In this document: positions 32,927-44,075 of the stretch, one piece after another
Layout: every line of letters starts with the position of its first letter
How positions within the stretch are numbered: the stretch's first letter is position 1
Origin: Oscheius sp. JU75
Lineage: Eukaryota; Nematoda; Chromadorea; Rhabditida; Rhabditidae
Reading direction: 5' to 3'
Length of the DNA: 64,000 bases
Assembly (NCBI GenBank): GCA_037178855.1
Contig: JASJZC010000005.1
Coordinates: 2,046,001-2,110,000, forward strand
The notes under the pieces: generated by a model
Database searches by the model: none
Told to the model about the DNA's origin: nothing
Seen by the model: only the letters and a program-made list of their open reading frames with translations
Position numbers and translations under genes: made by a program

Positions 32927-35900
32927 ATGGGACATCAGCAAAGCGGTCTTAGGCGACCGGATCAAGACGACTTGGATCGAAATAGGCCTCCTGTTGAAGA
33001 AGAAAGGTAAGGACAGCACTCTGTTCAAATATTTTCGGTAGTAGATCCCAGGAAATGGATACATCGGTGCACCGAACAACTGAAGAGCCCATGGAATTTG
33101 TGGAGGAGTGTTTCCGGTTGGATCGAGAAGAGGAACGACGAGTAGAACAGTTATCGAGACAATTGCCGGAGGGACAAGCTGATCAAGAACAGGAGAGGAC
33201 GTCGAGTTTGGAGCTGGAGAGACAAGCAAGGAAACGAGAACAAAGGCGAATTCAGCAACAAAATAGAAGAGCTAGACTATTGTCAATGATGACTCCTAAA
33301 CAAGCTGCAGAGGAACGGGCACATAATTCCAATTTGCGTCATTTTCGTCGGAAGAACACATCAGATGATGTTCGTGAAAATACAAGAGAGCGGAATACTT
33401 TGGGACGTCAAATTATCCGGCAAAACTTACCACAGAATGTCCATGCCGAAATAAGACAACTAGATACTGAAGCACACCGCGAGCAGAGAGCAAATCTCCC
33501 AGATCCCCGTCGAGCAGAAATACAGCGGCAGAACACATCAGCTCATAGAGAAAGAGATCAAAGGTTTGTTAGAAAATTTGCTCAAAAAGCCACTTTTTCA
33601 GTCAAACTCCACAAGAAAGAGCTACCCAAAAATCAGTTCGCCGTGAAAAAATTGCCTTAAGATTAGCCGCACGACGTAATCTGAATCTTGACGTTGTTCC
33701 TCCAGACTATTATCTCGGTACTTTGTCTGACGAATGCTCTCACTGTGGCGCTTTGTACTTCCGGGACGAACATCCACGAAAAGCTGACGGTACTTACAAT
33801 CCCTGTTGTGGAAATGGCGCAGTGACTCTCGATCGATTTGAACAGTATCCAATAGTTTTGGCTGAGCTTTTCACCGGACAGAATCCTTACTCTGCAAATT
33901 TCATCAAAAACATCAGGAAATTCAACTCTGCTTTCTCCATTGCCTCGATGGATTGCAAGGTGAGGAACCAAGTTGTGAGATCAGTCACTTTTTAGTTGCA
34001 AACTATGCACGGAAGAGGTCCTTTCGTCTTTAAAATTCATGGAGAAATTTGCTTCCATACGGGTCCAGCCATAGGCAGTAATGTAACTCCTTCCTATGGG
34101 CAACTATTCTTCATTGACGAGACAGCTGCAGCTGATCACCGCATAGCTTTTCCTGTCAATTCTGACTGTAACCCCGATTTAATGCGTTTTCTGAGCCGGT
34201 ATATGAGAGAGAACCACGAATACGCTCGCAGCTACAAACTTCTTCAAGAAGTATATAAAGAAGAGGAAGAGAAGGCACGTCAAGAACATAGGGAAATGGA
34301 CAGAGTTCGCTTGGTGTTCCAGTCCGTCAACACTCCTGATCCTCGCAGATATAATACACCTCGAATTGCCGAAGTAGCTCTGATTTACGTAGGAGAAAAC
34401 GGAGAGGTTCCGTCCCCAAAGAACTACACAGTTCACGCAAGGGGTGGAGGGTTACGAAAAGTACCAATAATTCACAAGGTTGGACAAGTTTGATTACAGA
34501 AAAATATCTCGATTCAGATGCTCGACCCATGCTCCTACCCCTTCTTCTTCATCAGAGGTGACTTCGGATATCATGCGGACAGAAAGAAGCAGGTGAAAAA
34601 AGCAAATGGAGCTGTTGAGCAGAAGAAAATGACACTGAAGGACTATTACTGTTATTATCTCTCTATCCGGAATACCTTCAATCCTATTCTCTACGGAGGA
34701 AAACTTCTTCAACAGTTCGTTTGCGGATCTTGGGGAAAGACGGAGCAGTGCAACCTGGAATTCATCCGAAACCATCAGGCTACCTTACGATCGGAATACT
34801 ACTCCGACCTTCGAGAGTTCATTGCCACCGACACAGGAGGTCAATGTGGTTCGCGAATCCTTCTTCCAGCAACGTTCACGTCCAGTCCACGCTATATGAT
34901 GAACTGTTATTTGGTAAGTGAAGTCATTCAGTATTTTGGGGAAGAAAAACTTATAGGATGCCATGACGATTACCAGCAGATACGGAAAGCCCGATATATT
35001 TGTCACGTTCACCTGTAATCCGAATTGGCGCGAGATCCAGGAGAATCTGTACCCAGGACAAACAGCCTCTGATCGTCCAGACTTAGTCGAGCGCGTTTTC
35101 CGAATGAAGTCAAAGGAAATGATGAAGGATATCACGGAGGGACGACTGTTCGGAAGGGTCATCGCTTTTGTTTTCACCGTGGAGTGGCAGAAGCGGGGCT
35201 TGCCTCACATTCACGCTCTCTTCACCCTTCACAGTGACGACAAATTCCGTTCCGATGATGATATTGATCGACACATCCGTGCTGAGCTGCCAGACTTTGA
35301 CCGGGAACCTGAGCTCTTTGAAAAAGTTGCTCGCCACATGATCCACCGCGATTGCGGCGTCAACTCTCCGTGTTGGAATGGAACAGGTTGCTCAAAAAGG
35401 TTCCCATATGCCTTCCAAGATCGGACCAATATGAATGTCAACGGATACCCAGTCTACAAAAGAAGAGATACCGGAACAATTGCTAGGATAGGTGGCAGAG
35501 ACCGTCCAAAGGTTTGTTTTGTAGCTAGACAAAGTATTTTGTTTTCAGTACTACAACAATCAATGGGTTGTCCCATATAATTCCCTGCTTCTTCTGAAGT
35601 ATGACGCTCATATTAACGTCCAAGCCTGTGCAGAAATCGAGGGAGTAAAATATCTTTACAAGTACACCTATAAAGGCAGTGACAAGGCAAAGCTCAAGCT
35701 TGAGCGGAAACAGCGCGCAACAAACGGAGAAATGATAGATGAGGTCGCTGAACATCTCGACGCTAGGTATCTGTGCGCCCCGGAAGGATACCACCGTCTC
35801 TTCGAGTTCCAACTTCACGGAAGATCCAACGCTGTGATCGACTTAGTGGTATGTTAGCTCAGAGAATTTATAACCGTGTCTTCAGGTACATGAAAAAGGA

Positions 35901-38215
35901 AAACATTCTGTTGTTTTTGCACCGGGTAATGAGGTACAGGCGGCTGCGCAGAATATAAAGACTTCTCTTCTCGCATATTTTGACTTTAACAAAAAGGCAA
36001 GGGACCTCGAAGCAGAAGGACGTCTTCGCGAGTTGGGACCGGTCGATCCCCGCACTGTCACCTACAACCAGTTTCCCGAGCACTTCACTTACAATAAGGT
36101 ATTTTTTGGTAGCAAAATCAGTATATTAGGTTTGCAGAAGGACAGATTCTGGGCCCCTAAGAGACATGTTAACAACAACATTGGAAGGATCCACTCGGTT
36201 AGTCCAAAGCAGCAGGAACGCTATTGTATCCGTCTACTTCTATTGCACACAACCGGAGCCACAAGCTATGAAGAACTGTTCACGGTCAATGAAACCAGGT
36301 TCCACACAGCGGAAGAGGCAGCCAAAGAGCTCGGATTGATCCGAACTCCGCATCATTTCAATGAGGCGATGGCTGACGCAGCACGCTTCAAAATGCCTCC
36401 TGCATTACGAAGTGTTTTTGCAACTCTTCTCGCGTTCGACCAGCCTTCATGTGGTAACCAAATGTGGGAAGATTGGAAGGTCCAAATGTCGGAAGACTAT
36501 GTTAATCGAGGACGCACACCCGCTGATGCCGAAGCATTAGCATACTACGATATTTTGGAGATGTGTGGTCCTCTCAACATCGTACTGGAACAGTTCATCC
36601 AAACACGATATGCTCAGCCTGCACCGATGGCAGACGACACCCCGGATTACGGAACCATGGGGCAGGAAATGTATGCCAAAGTAGAAAATAACAGGCAGCA
36701 GAAAGAAGCTGTAAGGATTACATAAGACTTTGGATACGTTCTAAGTTTAGGTGGACGCAGTCCTGTCTGGGCGGGAACGGTTGGTGCTACTCGATGGACC
36801 AGGCGGCTCGGGAAAGACCTTCTGTTACGAAACGATTTTCAACATATTGCGGGGTGAGGGAAAGACAGTCATGTGTACTGCGTGGACTGGAATCGCCGCT
36901 AATCTACTACCCGAAGGCAGGACGATTGCTTCATTTTTCAAGCTCAACATTGCCCAAAACTGCGAATCCAGCTCGCTGAAGCCAAATACCAGGGAGGGAA
37001 GACTTCTCAGAGATCTCGACGTTCTCATAATTGACGAGTGCTCCATGCTATCGGACAAAGTCCTGAACACCATCGATACTGTTCTTCGCGACGTCACAAA
37101 TCAACTCAGCATTCCATTTGGTGGCAAAACGGTGCTAATGGGAGGCGATTTCCGTCAGGTAATTGCAATATTACCCAAGGACATGAGATTTGTAGGTGCT
37201 GCCCATCCCAAACAAACTCTTCTCTTTGGATGCATACGCCTGCTGCATGAAGCATTCGCCTCTATTCTCGGAATTCAGCAGATTCAGACTGCACGAGAAT
37301 ATGCGAGCCTCTAGCGAATCGAATGAATTCAAAGAGTTTCTCCTAAAAGTGGGCGAAGACAAAATTGAGAAAAACGAAGAGGGAAAAATAGAAATCCCGC
37401 GAGAAATCTTGAGGTAAGGATTTGGATAGAAACTTTGAAAAGATATCGTTTAGCACCGGAGACTTGGTAGAGGAGATTTTTGAAGGAATCTACGACGATC
37501 CAGATCACTTGAACGCAAGAGCGATCCTTTGTCCCAAAAATGTTAATGTTGACCAGATGAACCTACGAATTCTCAATAAAATGACAGGTAAAGTGTTTCT
37601 AGCGTCCCGAAAGGAAAAGTTCAGGACAAAAAAGTGTCTTCTTGAGTTTCGATTCGGTAGAAAAAGAAGATACGCAAGATCAATGGGCGTTGTCTCCCGA
37701 GTTTCTCAACTCTTTGACTCCCTCTAGCCTACCCCCTCACAAGCTCGAGCTAAAAATTGGCTGTATTGTCATGCTCATTCGTAATTTGAATGTGGCGAGA
37801 GGATTGTGTAATGGGACTAGGCTTCAAGTCGAGGGTTTTGGGAGAAATGCTCTTCAATGCAAATTTATCAACGGCAGTAGGAAAGGACAGTCAATAATTA
37901 TCCCAAGAATCGATCTCAAGTCATCCAAAGGAAAGGGTATGATACATTGAAGAATTCTGAAGAAAAACTGCTCTAGGTCTATCGTTTATCCTAATCAGAC
38001 GACAGTTTCCCGTCAAATTGGCATTTGCCATGACGATTAACAAGTCACAGGGCCAATCTCTTGAGAAGGTGGGAGTCTTCCTTCCTACGGAAGTCTTCTC
38101 TCATGGACAACTGTACGTTGCGCTATCAAGAGCCAAGAATAAGAGGGGATTGAAGATCAGAGTCAATGGAGGAGAAACTAGGACTACTAATGTCGTGGAT
38201 TTGCGGGTTCTGTAG
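32927..38215 (+). CDS. Helitron Rep-helicase (RepHel), intact frame
   Basis: More than a dozen exons separated by about 35-45-nt introns join without a stop. Rep half: zinc-like DECSHCGALYF, TCNPNWRE, HUH motif GLPHIHALF (about 35195-35220), and the two-Tyr motif KYLYKYTYKG (about 35647-35677). Helicase half, Pif1-like SF1B: Walker A GPGGSGKTF (about 36795), Walker B LIIDECSML (about 37025), GGDFRQVLP (spanning an intron 37159-37195), RLHENMRA, and the C-terminal KSQGQSLEKVGV and YVALSRA. The HUH nuclease nicks and joins DNA for rolling-circle transposition and the helicase unwinds it. Start may be 32927 or the upstream in-frame ATG at 32804. Stop TAG 38213-38215; AATAAA at 38261. Confidence 0.9.
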
Positions 38216-39008
38216 TGATTACTGTGTTTTGTTATGTCTGTTTTTCTGAAACCGTACCAAAATAAACTTAGCTTCTAATCGAATCCTATCCGGTTGTTCA
38301 CCGCTGCGTGCGGGTTAGATCCTCTTCTGATGTCGAGTCACTTCTTTCCCTCTAACTGCCGCGGCCTTCGTTGAAACTATGCACCTGGAATTTTGTCAGA
38401 GGTAGAGGCGGTTTCCACTGACCGTGTAGTCAACAGGAGTGCAGAGTGTTTTTCCTGTGAAATGATACAATTTACACTGTATCTAGAGACTTCCACTCCA
38501 AACCGAAGAAAACGCTGAAAAAGTGGCGGAGAAGAAATACGGGGATTTAAAAACTAACCGCATGTTAACAGAAAGACCATTCTGTTGTTCGAAGCAGCGT
38601 TTTGTCCTGGGGAGTCGAAGCGTAGGATCCTGGATGTCCTCATCTCGAGTTACCGGAAATTTGTCGGAGAAGAACTACAATAGAGACTAACTAACCGCTT
38701 GAAACAATCCTTCGATCGATGCACATTCTAAATAAAACATAATACAGCTAAAAAAACAATAAACGAAGAGCAAAACACGAAGAAAAAAGATGAAAAATGT
38801 CCGAGTGTCATTTTCAAAAGTTCTTCCGCGCTCATTGCTGGCGGTACCGCGCGAAATTAGAATTTTTTGACGATTTGACAACTTCCACAGTATTCCTTAA
38901 TGCCTCTGTAGCTAAAATTTTATGGCGAAATCAAATTTTCTAGACACAAACCAAAAACCTTTTAAAAAAAACTCTACAGCGGCGTCGACAGACGGCGCAG
39001 CCGGCTGG
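38216..39008 (+). other. Helitron 3' non-coding end
   Basis: Contains the AATAAA at 38261 and several short GC-rich stretches, ending in the hairpin and CTGG at 38979-39008. No gene is supported in it. Confidence 0.45.
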
Positions 39009-39189
39009 TATAATTATAAATCGCGTAGTGCACATGTAAAAAATTTTTTGTCGACCCAGACTCTATTGTTGGTATATATTGGTATACATAGGTAGTACTC
39101 AACGAGTGTTATCGATACATACCATTAATACCCGAAAATACTCACTAGCCGAGGCGCGACGGGTAAAACTTCCTAAAAAATCGGGGCGC

Positions 39190-39440
39190 TTTTTTGGCGA
39201 ATTTCGTGTTCTAAGTGATATAATTTTTTAGAGCTCGACGAGTACAATAACGAGTTCAAAAAAGATCCGAAAATTAATTACTCGTTGTCGAGCTACAGCG
39301 ATTTGTAAATCAAAATTTTGACTTTTTTCGTTTGAAATCCCCGCCAAAATTCGAAAAGTACGCAAAAAGCGTCAATGACATTTTCGTTGCGACGAGCAGG
39401 TACTTTTTACATATTTTTTTCGCTACTTTTGATATAAACA
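39190..39440 (+). repeat. Direct repeat C, copy 1
   Basis: Shares with 40615-40790 and 50620-50700 the words GACGAGTA.AATAACGAGTT, AAAGATCCGA, TCCCCGCCAAAA and GCGTCAATGACATTTTCG. It contains its own inverted arms, GAGCTCGACGAGT with ACTCGTTGTCGAGCT (39230-39295). Confidence 0.6.
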
Positions 39441-39645
39441 GACAGCGAGAGCGGCTGCTGAAGGCAGCTAGCCAGAAAGGGAATGGTTCTGCCGCCTTGG
39501 AACATCCAACATCCCCATTTTCAGTACAGCAGCCTTTCCTTTCCTATATACTTATCCCTACATCCGCCTATGCCTATCGCTAATTTTGACTCAAACAAGC
39601 AGCGAGGGCGGCTGCCGCTTATCACTTTCCACCTATTGGGTTCTA

Positions 39646-40609
39646 ACTAGGGAAGGGTTTTAGTTGCCCGCGGGATATCGGAACGAGGTAGGTGTCATTC
39701 GAAAGGGCATCGAAAATGATGGTGTTTCCCAAAATTTCAGCTGCGGAATGGATGTCTGCTGCCCTCTGGAGCTTTTCCCGTTTCCAGATTTTGAGCTGAA
39801 TTTGCGCTCTTAGACTTGGATATCCAGTGCTTCTTTCAACGCAAGTGACCAAGTGGTGCAGTGCCTAAGCGCTCTGCAGAAAAGCTTTTGGTTTTTGGCT
39901 CGAATCCTCTCTTCGGAAAACATTTTTATTTACTCATTTCGAGAGTATTTAGCTTCTATCATTGCTTTTTTTTACTGCTAAAAGCTAGAAAATCTTTATA
40001 GTCGACCCTTTCACTCACTGAATACAAAAATCCCTTTTTCGGATAGCACTGTGAAGACCAGTATCGCACAAATTCACAGCCACTTTGACTAAAGAAAAGG
40101 TTTTTTTTACGTGTCAATGTGCTGCAAAGTTGTAGCCCTTGATCTGTTCTACAACTTTGCAAAACATAGCCAAGCCGGAAAAGCATTTCTTCGTTCTGAA
40201 AAACGGATTTGAACGCGTGAAATATATCAGAAAAAAAGTTAGGAAATGGGAAGGTCGACTATAAATCTAGCTTTTAACAGTAAAAAAAAGCAATGATAGA
40301 AGCTAAATACTCTCGAAATGAGTAAATAAAAATGTTTTCCGAAGAGAGGATTCGAGCCAAAAACCAAAAGCTTTTCTGCAGAGCGCTTAGGCACTGCACC
40401 ACTTGGTCACTTGCGTTGAAAGAAGCACTGGATATCCAAGTCTAAGAGCGCAAATTCAGCTCAAAATCTGGAAACGGGAAAAGCTCCAGAGGACAGCAGA
40501 CATCCATTCCGCAGCTGAAATTTTGGGAAACACCATCATTTTCGATGCCCTTTCGAATGACACCTACCTCGTTCCGATATCCCGCGGGCAACTAAAACCC
40601 TTCCCTAGT
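39646..40609. repeat. Long inverted repeat (arms ~360 bp, spacer ~240 bp)
   Basis: Left arm 39646 to about 40010 and right arm about 40250-40609 are nearly perfect reverse complements. Each arm carries an open frame (MVTCVERSTGYPSLRAQIQL... to GQLKPFPS) at 39852-39643 minus and 40403 plus, differing at one residue (A/T). Each arm also has a tRNA-like stretch with an A-box-like GTGGTGCAGTGCC and a B-box-like GGCTCGAATCC. The spacer has its own hairpin (40123-40135 with 40149-40161). It resembles a fold-back transposon. Confidence 0.8.
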
Positions 40610-40614
40610 AAGTG

Positions 40615-40790
40615 TTATAATCTTGTTGAGCTTAACGAGTAAAATAACGAGTTGAACAAAGATCCGATAAAAAATAATTCATCGCTGAGTTATAGCGCTC
40701 TGAAAATGAAAATTTTTGTTCTAAGTTTTGAATTTCCCGCCAAAACGTACGCTAAAGTGCGTCAGTGACGTTTTCGATGCGAAACGCAAT
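40615..40790 (+). repeat. Direct repeat C, copy 2
   Basis: Same orientation and word order as copy 1 (CTTAACGAGTAAAATAACGAG, AAAGATCCGATAAAAAATAA, TTTCCCGCCAAAAC, GTGCGTCAGTGACGTTTTCG), following the inverted repeat directly. Confidence 0.6.
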
Positions 40791-41530
40791 ATTTCTTTAT
40801 TGATATGCTTGTGCAAATAGATACTTTACTGTGTTTTTCTTGTTATGTTTGTGTTCTATTGGACTCGATCTATGATGGACATCCTCTTGAAACCATTTAA
40901 AGACCGCAACAAAGCTTGAAAAAAGTGTGAGTCATAGAAAAATGTCTTTCATCGACCGTATCAACGTATCAACTCATCATCTAGAAAACACTGAAAATTG
41001 GTCTACAGTCTTTTTACAGCTATAAATGAAGCTTTAAAGCGTATAAGTTTAAAACAAATTCCAATCTTCTAGAAACTTCGAAGTTCAGAACATTCTGAAA
41101 ATCACAATAAGCACTTAGTATGTTTTCGGTCAATACTTTCAAATCTTCAATTTATTTTCATACAAAACAATTTTTTTAGTATTATGAATAAGAAGAATTA
41201 TCTTTCGATGACAAGGTATCTCCTTTTGGGCGATCAGGACGAGTTGATCTCAACAGCTTCTGAATTCCAAAGTAGCTCGTAAATTAGCCGCATCTCAGTC
41301 GTAAATTCAAAGCAAATTACAAGACATCGCTGCAAATCCACTTTTTGCGAAGAATAAAATTACAAAACAGCATTGTTTAGTTTTTTCTTGAGGTACGAGA
41401 TCTCCTTTAATGTGAAGCTATATAACGGCATTAATGTATGTCTCTTTTACGAATTATGTCGACAAATCACGAAATCTTTTAAGCATCAGGTGACTGCTCA
41501 AGAAATCTGCGAATTTATATAACCTGTTTT
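40791..41530. other. No supported gene
   Basis: AT-rich sequence without an exon chain. It could hold the 5' end of the second Helitron-type element, but no TCTCTACTA terminus is present. Confidence 0.4.
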
Positions 41531-41983
41531 ATGCCAGTCGCATCTATTATTGTGACCAACATAGCCGACCCTTTCTCTGCCAGTCATTACGGAGAATTAC
41601 TTGACTGGCAACTTCGAGGCAAAGAAGGCGAAGCCAGTCTTATTGTGATCTTTCTTCTCGACAAACATTTCTCGGTTGCCTCTTACTCGGAGAAGACTAT
41701 GGAGTTGTTCTACTACAACAGCTCCATTTCTAATCCGCAACACGTCAGTCGTATTGAGGAGTTTCTTCAAGAATTACTTGAAGAAGAGCATCTTCCTCAT
41801 GCGAACATGAAATACGTTACTATTCGTCAACAAGGTAACACACCACATTGTGGTGTTTATAGCTTTGCTCGTGTTATGTGTCATATTAGTGGAAAAAGTT
41901 TCCCTACTAACTTCGATCCCATGCCATGGAGATTCGAGTTTGTACACGGAGCCCTTTACGGTTATGGTTTACAAATAATGTAA
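41531..41983 (+). CDS. Ulp1-like (C48) cysteine protease, short
   Basis: A single exon of 150 aa. The C48 core is recognisable: His46 in LLDKHFSVA (the HW block), YYNSS at 61-65 where the usual triad Asp is Asn63, Gln101 in IRQQGN, and Cys107 in HCGVYSFAR. The order H, D/N, Q, C with about 60 residues from His to Cys fits Ulp1/SENP proteases, which cleave ubiquitin-like proteins. The N-terminal Trp segment of the family is missing, so this is a short form or a truncated copy. AATAAA at 42004-42009, just after the stop, suggests its own transcript. Asn in place of Asp may weaken but need not abolish activity. Confidence 0.65.
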   Translation: MPVASIIVTNIADPFSASHYGELLDWQLRGKEGEASLIVIFLLDKHFSVASYSEKTMELFYYNSSISNPQHVSRIEEFLQELLEEEHLPHANMKYVTIRQQGNTPHCGVYSFARVMCHISGKSFPTNFDPMPWRFEFVHGALYGYGLQIM

Positions 41984-42068
41984 ATAGTGTATATATTAGT
42001 GTAAATAAATGTACATAGTACACCGCCTATAACTTGAAGATATAACTGCAAGTTAGTAAAAACAAAAG

Positions 42069-42160
42069 CTAACTTATCTTGCCCAGTTGACGCCCGATAG
42101 CACACATCTTCAGCGCATATTCACATCTTTCTTTCGTCAAGGTTTTGAATGCGTTTGTTC
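42069..42160 (-). other. Possible minus-strand terminal exon
   Basis: After TATTTTCCAG (42170-42161 read on minus) the frame reads TNAFKTLTKERCEYALKMCA, then IGRQLGKIS and TAG (42071-42069). A second open stretch upstream, about 42475-42370 (LAHEEIASQWAPAVVGD), ends in a stop. These may be parts of a broken minus-strand gene between the protease and RPA genes, or chance. Confidence 0.25.
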
Positions 42161-42613
42161 CTGGAAAATATTCTTAAAAAAAACATAAGAAGAATGAAAA
42201 GAACTCTACAGACTAATAAACTCTCCTCATAACATGTCTTGATCGCGAGGCTCGACTTCTTCTTTCCTTAATATACTCGACCGTCAGAAGTAAAATTTAC
42301 TATTCCTAAAAAAACAAAAAACCTGATTTACACAAACATGTATTGACGTTTGAACAATTTTCACTGCTCGACGGTGTCCCACCCGTACCATCTCGCGTGC
42401 CTTTCCGAATCACCCACAACCGCAGGCGCCCACTGGCTCGCAATTTCTTCATGAGCCAGAATGTTTTTCTGCTCCAAAAAAAAATTGGAGCGAGGCGAGT
42501 CTTTCCCTTTTTTTTCTATTCTGAAATGCGTTAAGTTGTCTTCTTCTTTCCAATTTTTTCGCTCTCGAAACCCAGCACTGTTCTTTTGATTATATTTTCA
42601 GTGAAAACTAAAA

Positions 42614-43922
42614 ATGTTCGATGGCAAGTCTGTGAGAAATGATCCTGAAGGTTCTGTTACAATTCCAATTACCGACTTCAATCATTTGCTGAAAGAAGGA
42701 AAAAAGTAAATTACATTTTGTACCTCATTATCTTTTTAGCACGGGAATTTTTGTGGTCGCAGACGTAGAATATGTGCATTTTGAAACCAGAAACAATCTT
42801 CAACAGGACGTTTTGAATCTGATTTTGACGGACGTAAACGTAAAATTCGCGCAATTCTCGTGCTACGGAAATACCGCAGAAATTTGGAAAAACGTAAAAA
42901 TTGGTGATGTATGTTTAGAAAAGTTTCACGGTGAAACCAAAATTTAGGTCATTCAAGTATATGACTTTGAGTGGAGAGAGAAGCCTACTACCAAAATGCA
43001 TTATCATCCCCTCCTGAATACCAATTACGAGGGAATTATTACTGGCGAAACAAACTATGAGGGTCTGAGAAGTGGTCTTGGTCAGAAATGGATTCCGAAC
43101 TACAAGAAACTTTTCGTAATGGAGGAAGTCAAACTTCATCCCTCTCAGTATGAATTATATTCATGCATCAAAAAGTATTCAGTTTTGTGGCTAAACTTGC
43201 CAATATTGATCCGATAAAAGGCTATGAGAATGAACGCGGAAAGGGAGAGTACAAGGTCTACCATTTCCTTACAGTCGACGATCAAAATGTCCGCATTACT
43301 TTCTTCAACGAAACGATCGTTGAGCACAAGTTGGAAAACAACAAGGTTGAACTTTTGCTTGTTCAAACTTATGAAAAATCTTAGGTCTATGAGGTCATTG
43401 GTGCTTCATACAAAGAGCAGACTCCCAACCGTTTCACTGATCTGAATCTCACTGGCCACAATCTGATGAAGTTTGAGAAAGTAACGGACATTCCTCAGCC
43501 TATTATGGAATCGCTTACTTTTGACCAGATTATCGAGAATAACTTTGAACGAAATGGCGTTTATGGTAGGATATTTTGATAGTTTTGTTCTATATTCGCT
43601 TTAGAAACAGTCGTTAGAGCCAGAACGGGTACAAGTCCAATCAAATTCCATCCGGGTTTCTACCAGTTTCAAGCTGTTGACGGCAGTCGTTTCAATGATA
43701 TGCCTCTCTGTGCTATTGCACAATCTTCGGAGCAGAAAATTATGCGCGGTCAGCTGCTCAAAATCCAATATAGTATCAAAAGAGAAGGTAGGTCGGTAGC
43801 CAACTTTATTAAAAAAGAGTTTAGGCGAACATCAAATCTTAAAAGTCACCCACGTTGAAAATTGTGAAGCTATTGAAGAAGAGGTAGCCCCCCTCACATA
43901 CGAAGATCCTACATTTATCTGA
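42614..43922 (+). CDS. RPA-like single-strand DNA-binding protein of the Helitron-type element
   Basis: Seven exons joined by introns of about 35-40 nt (ending TTTTTAG, ATTTAG, TTCAG, CTTAG, CTTTAG, TTTAG) keep one frame from ATG 42614 to TGA 43920-43922. The product carries OB-fold blocks typical of the RPA large subunit: FVAKLANIDPIKGYENERGK, then VDDQNVRITFFNE, VYEVIGASYKEQ and FEKVTDIPQP. RPA-like proteins are encoded by some Helitrons and should coat the displaced strand during rolling-circle transposition. No frame lesion is seen. It lies about 150 bp before the Rep-helicase start. Confidence 0.8.
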
Positions 43923-44075
43923 AGTGAAAAATGGATTTTGTTTTGTACATAATTCGGGCATTTTTTGATGATAAAAAACTTCAACATTATATTTTCAAAA
44001 GATGGAAACATCGTTTTTCGAAGTATACTTTTAGCTATTATCTTGTGTGATTTCAACTGCCAATTTAGACGAATA

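Larger units (their letters stand above)
31730..39008 (+). mobile_element. Helitron, full-length copy B
   Basis: 5' end TCTCTACTACTATATAAAG at 31730. A candidate 3' end is a hairpin GCGGCGTC/GACGGCGC (38979-38998, one mismatch) followed by CCGG and CTGG at 39005-39008, then T; this fits hairpin plus CTRR and resembles the tail of the short element at 7637-7790. Size is about 7.3 kb. Coding exons appear intact, so it may be autonomous. Confidence 0.75.

Noticed and set aside
37196-37314. Apparent frameshift in the Helitron helicase after GGDFRQ
   Set aside because: A 37-nt intron (37159-37195, GTAATT...TTGTAG) restores the expected GGDFRQVLP reading.
39862-39930. tRNA gene in each arm of the inverted repeat
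   Set aside because: A-box-like and B-box-like words are present, but acceptor and T stems do not pair, so at most a tRNA-derived relic.
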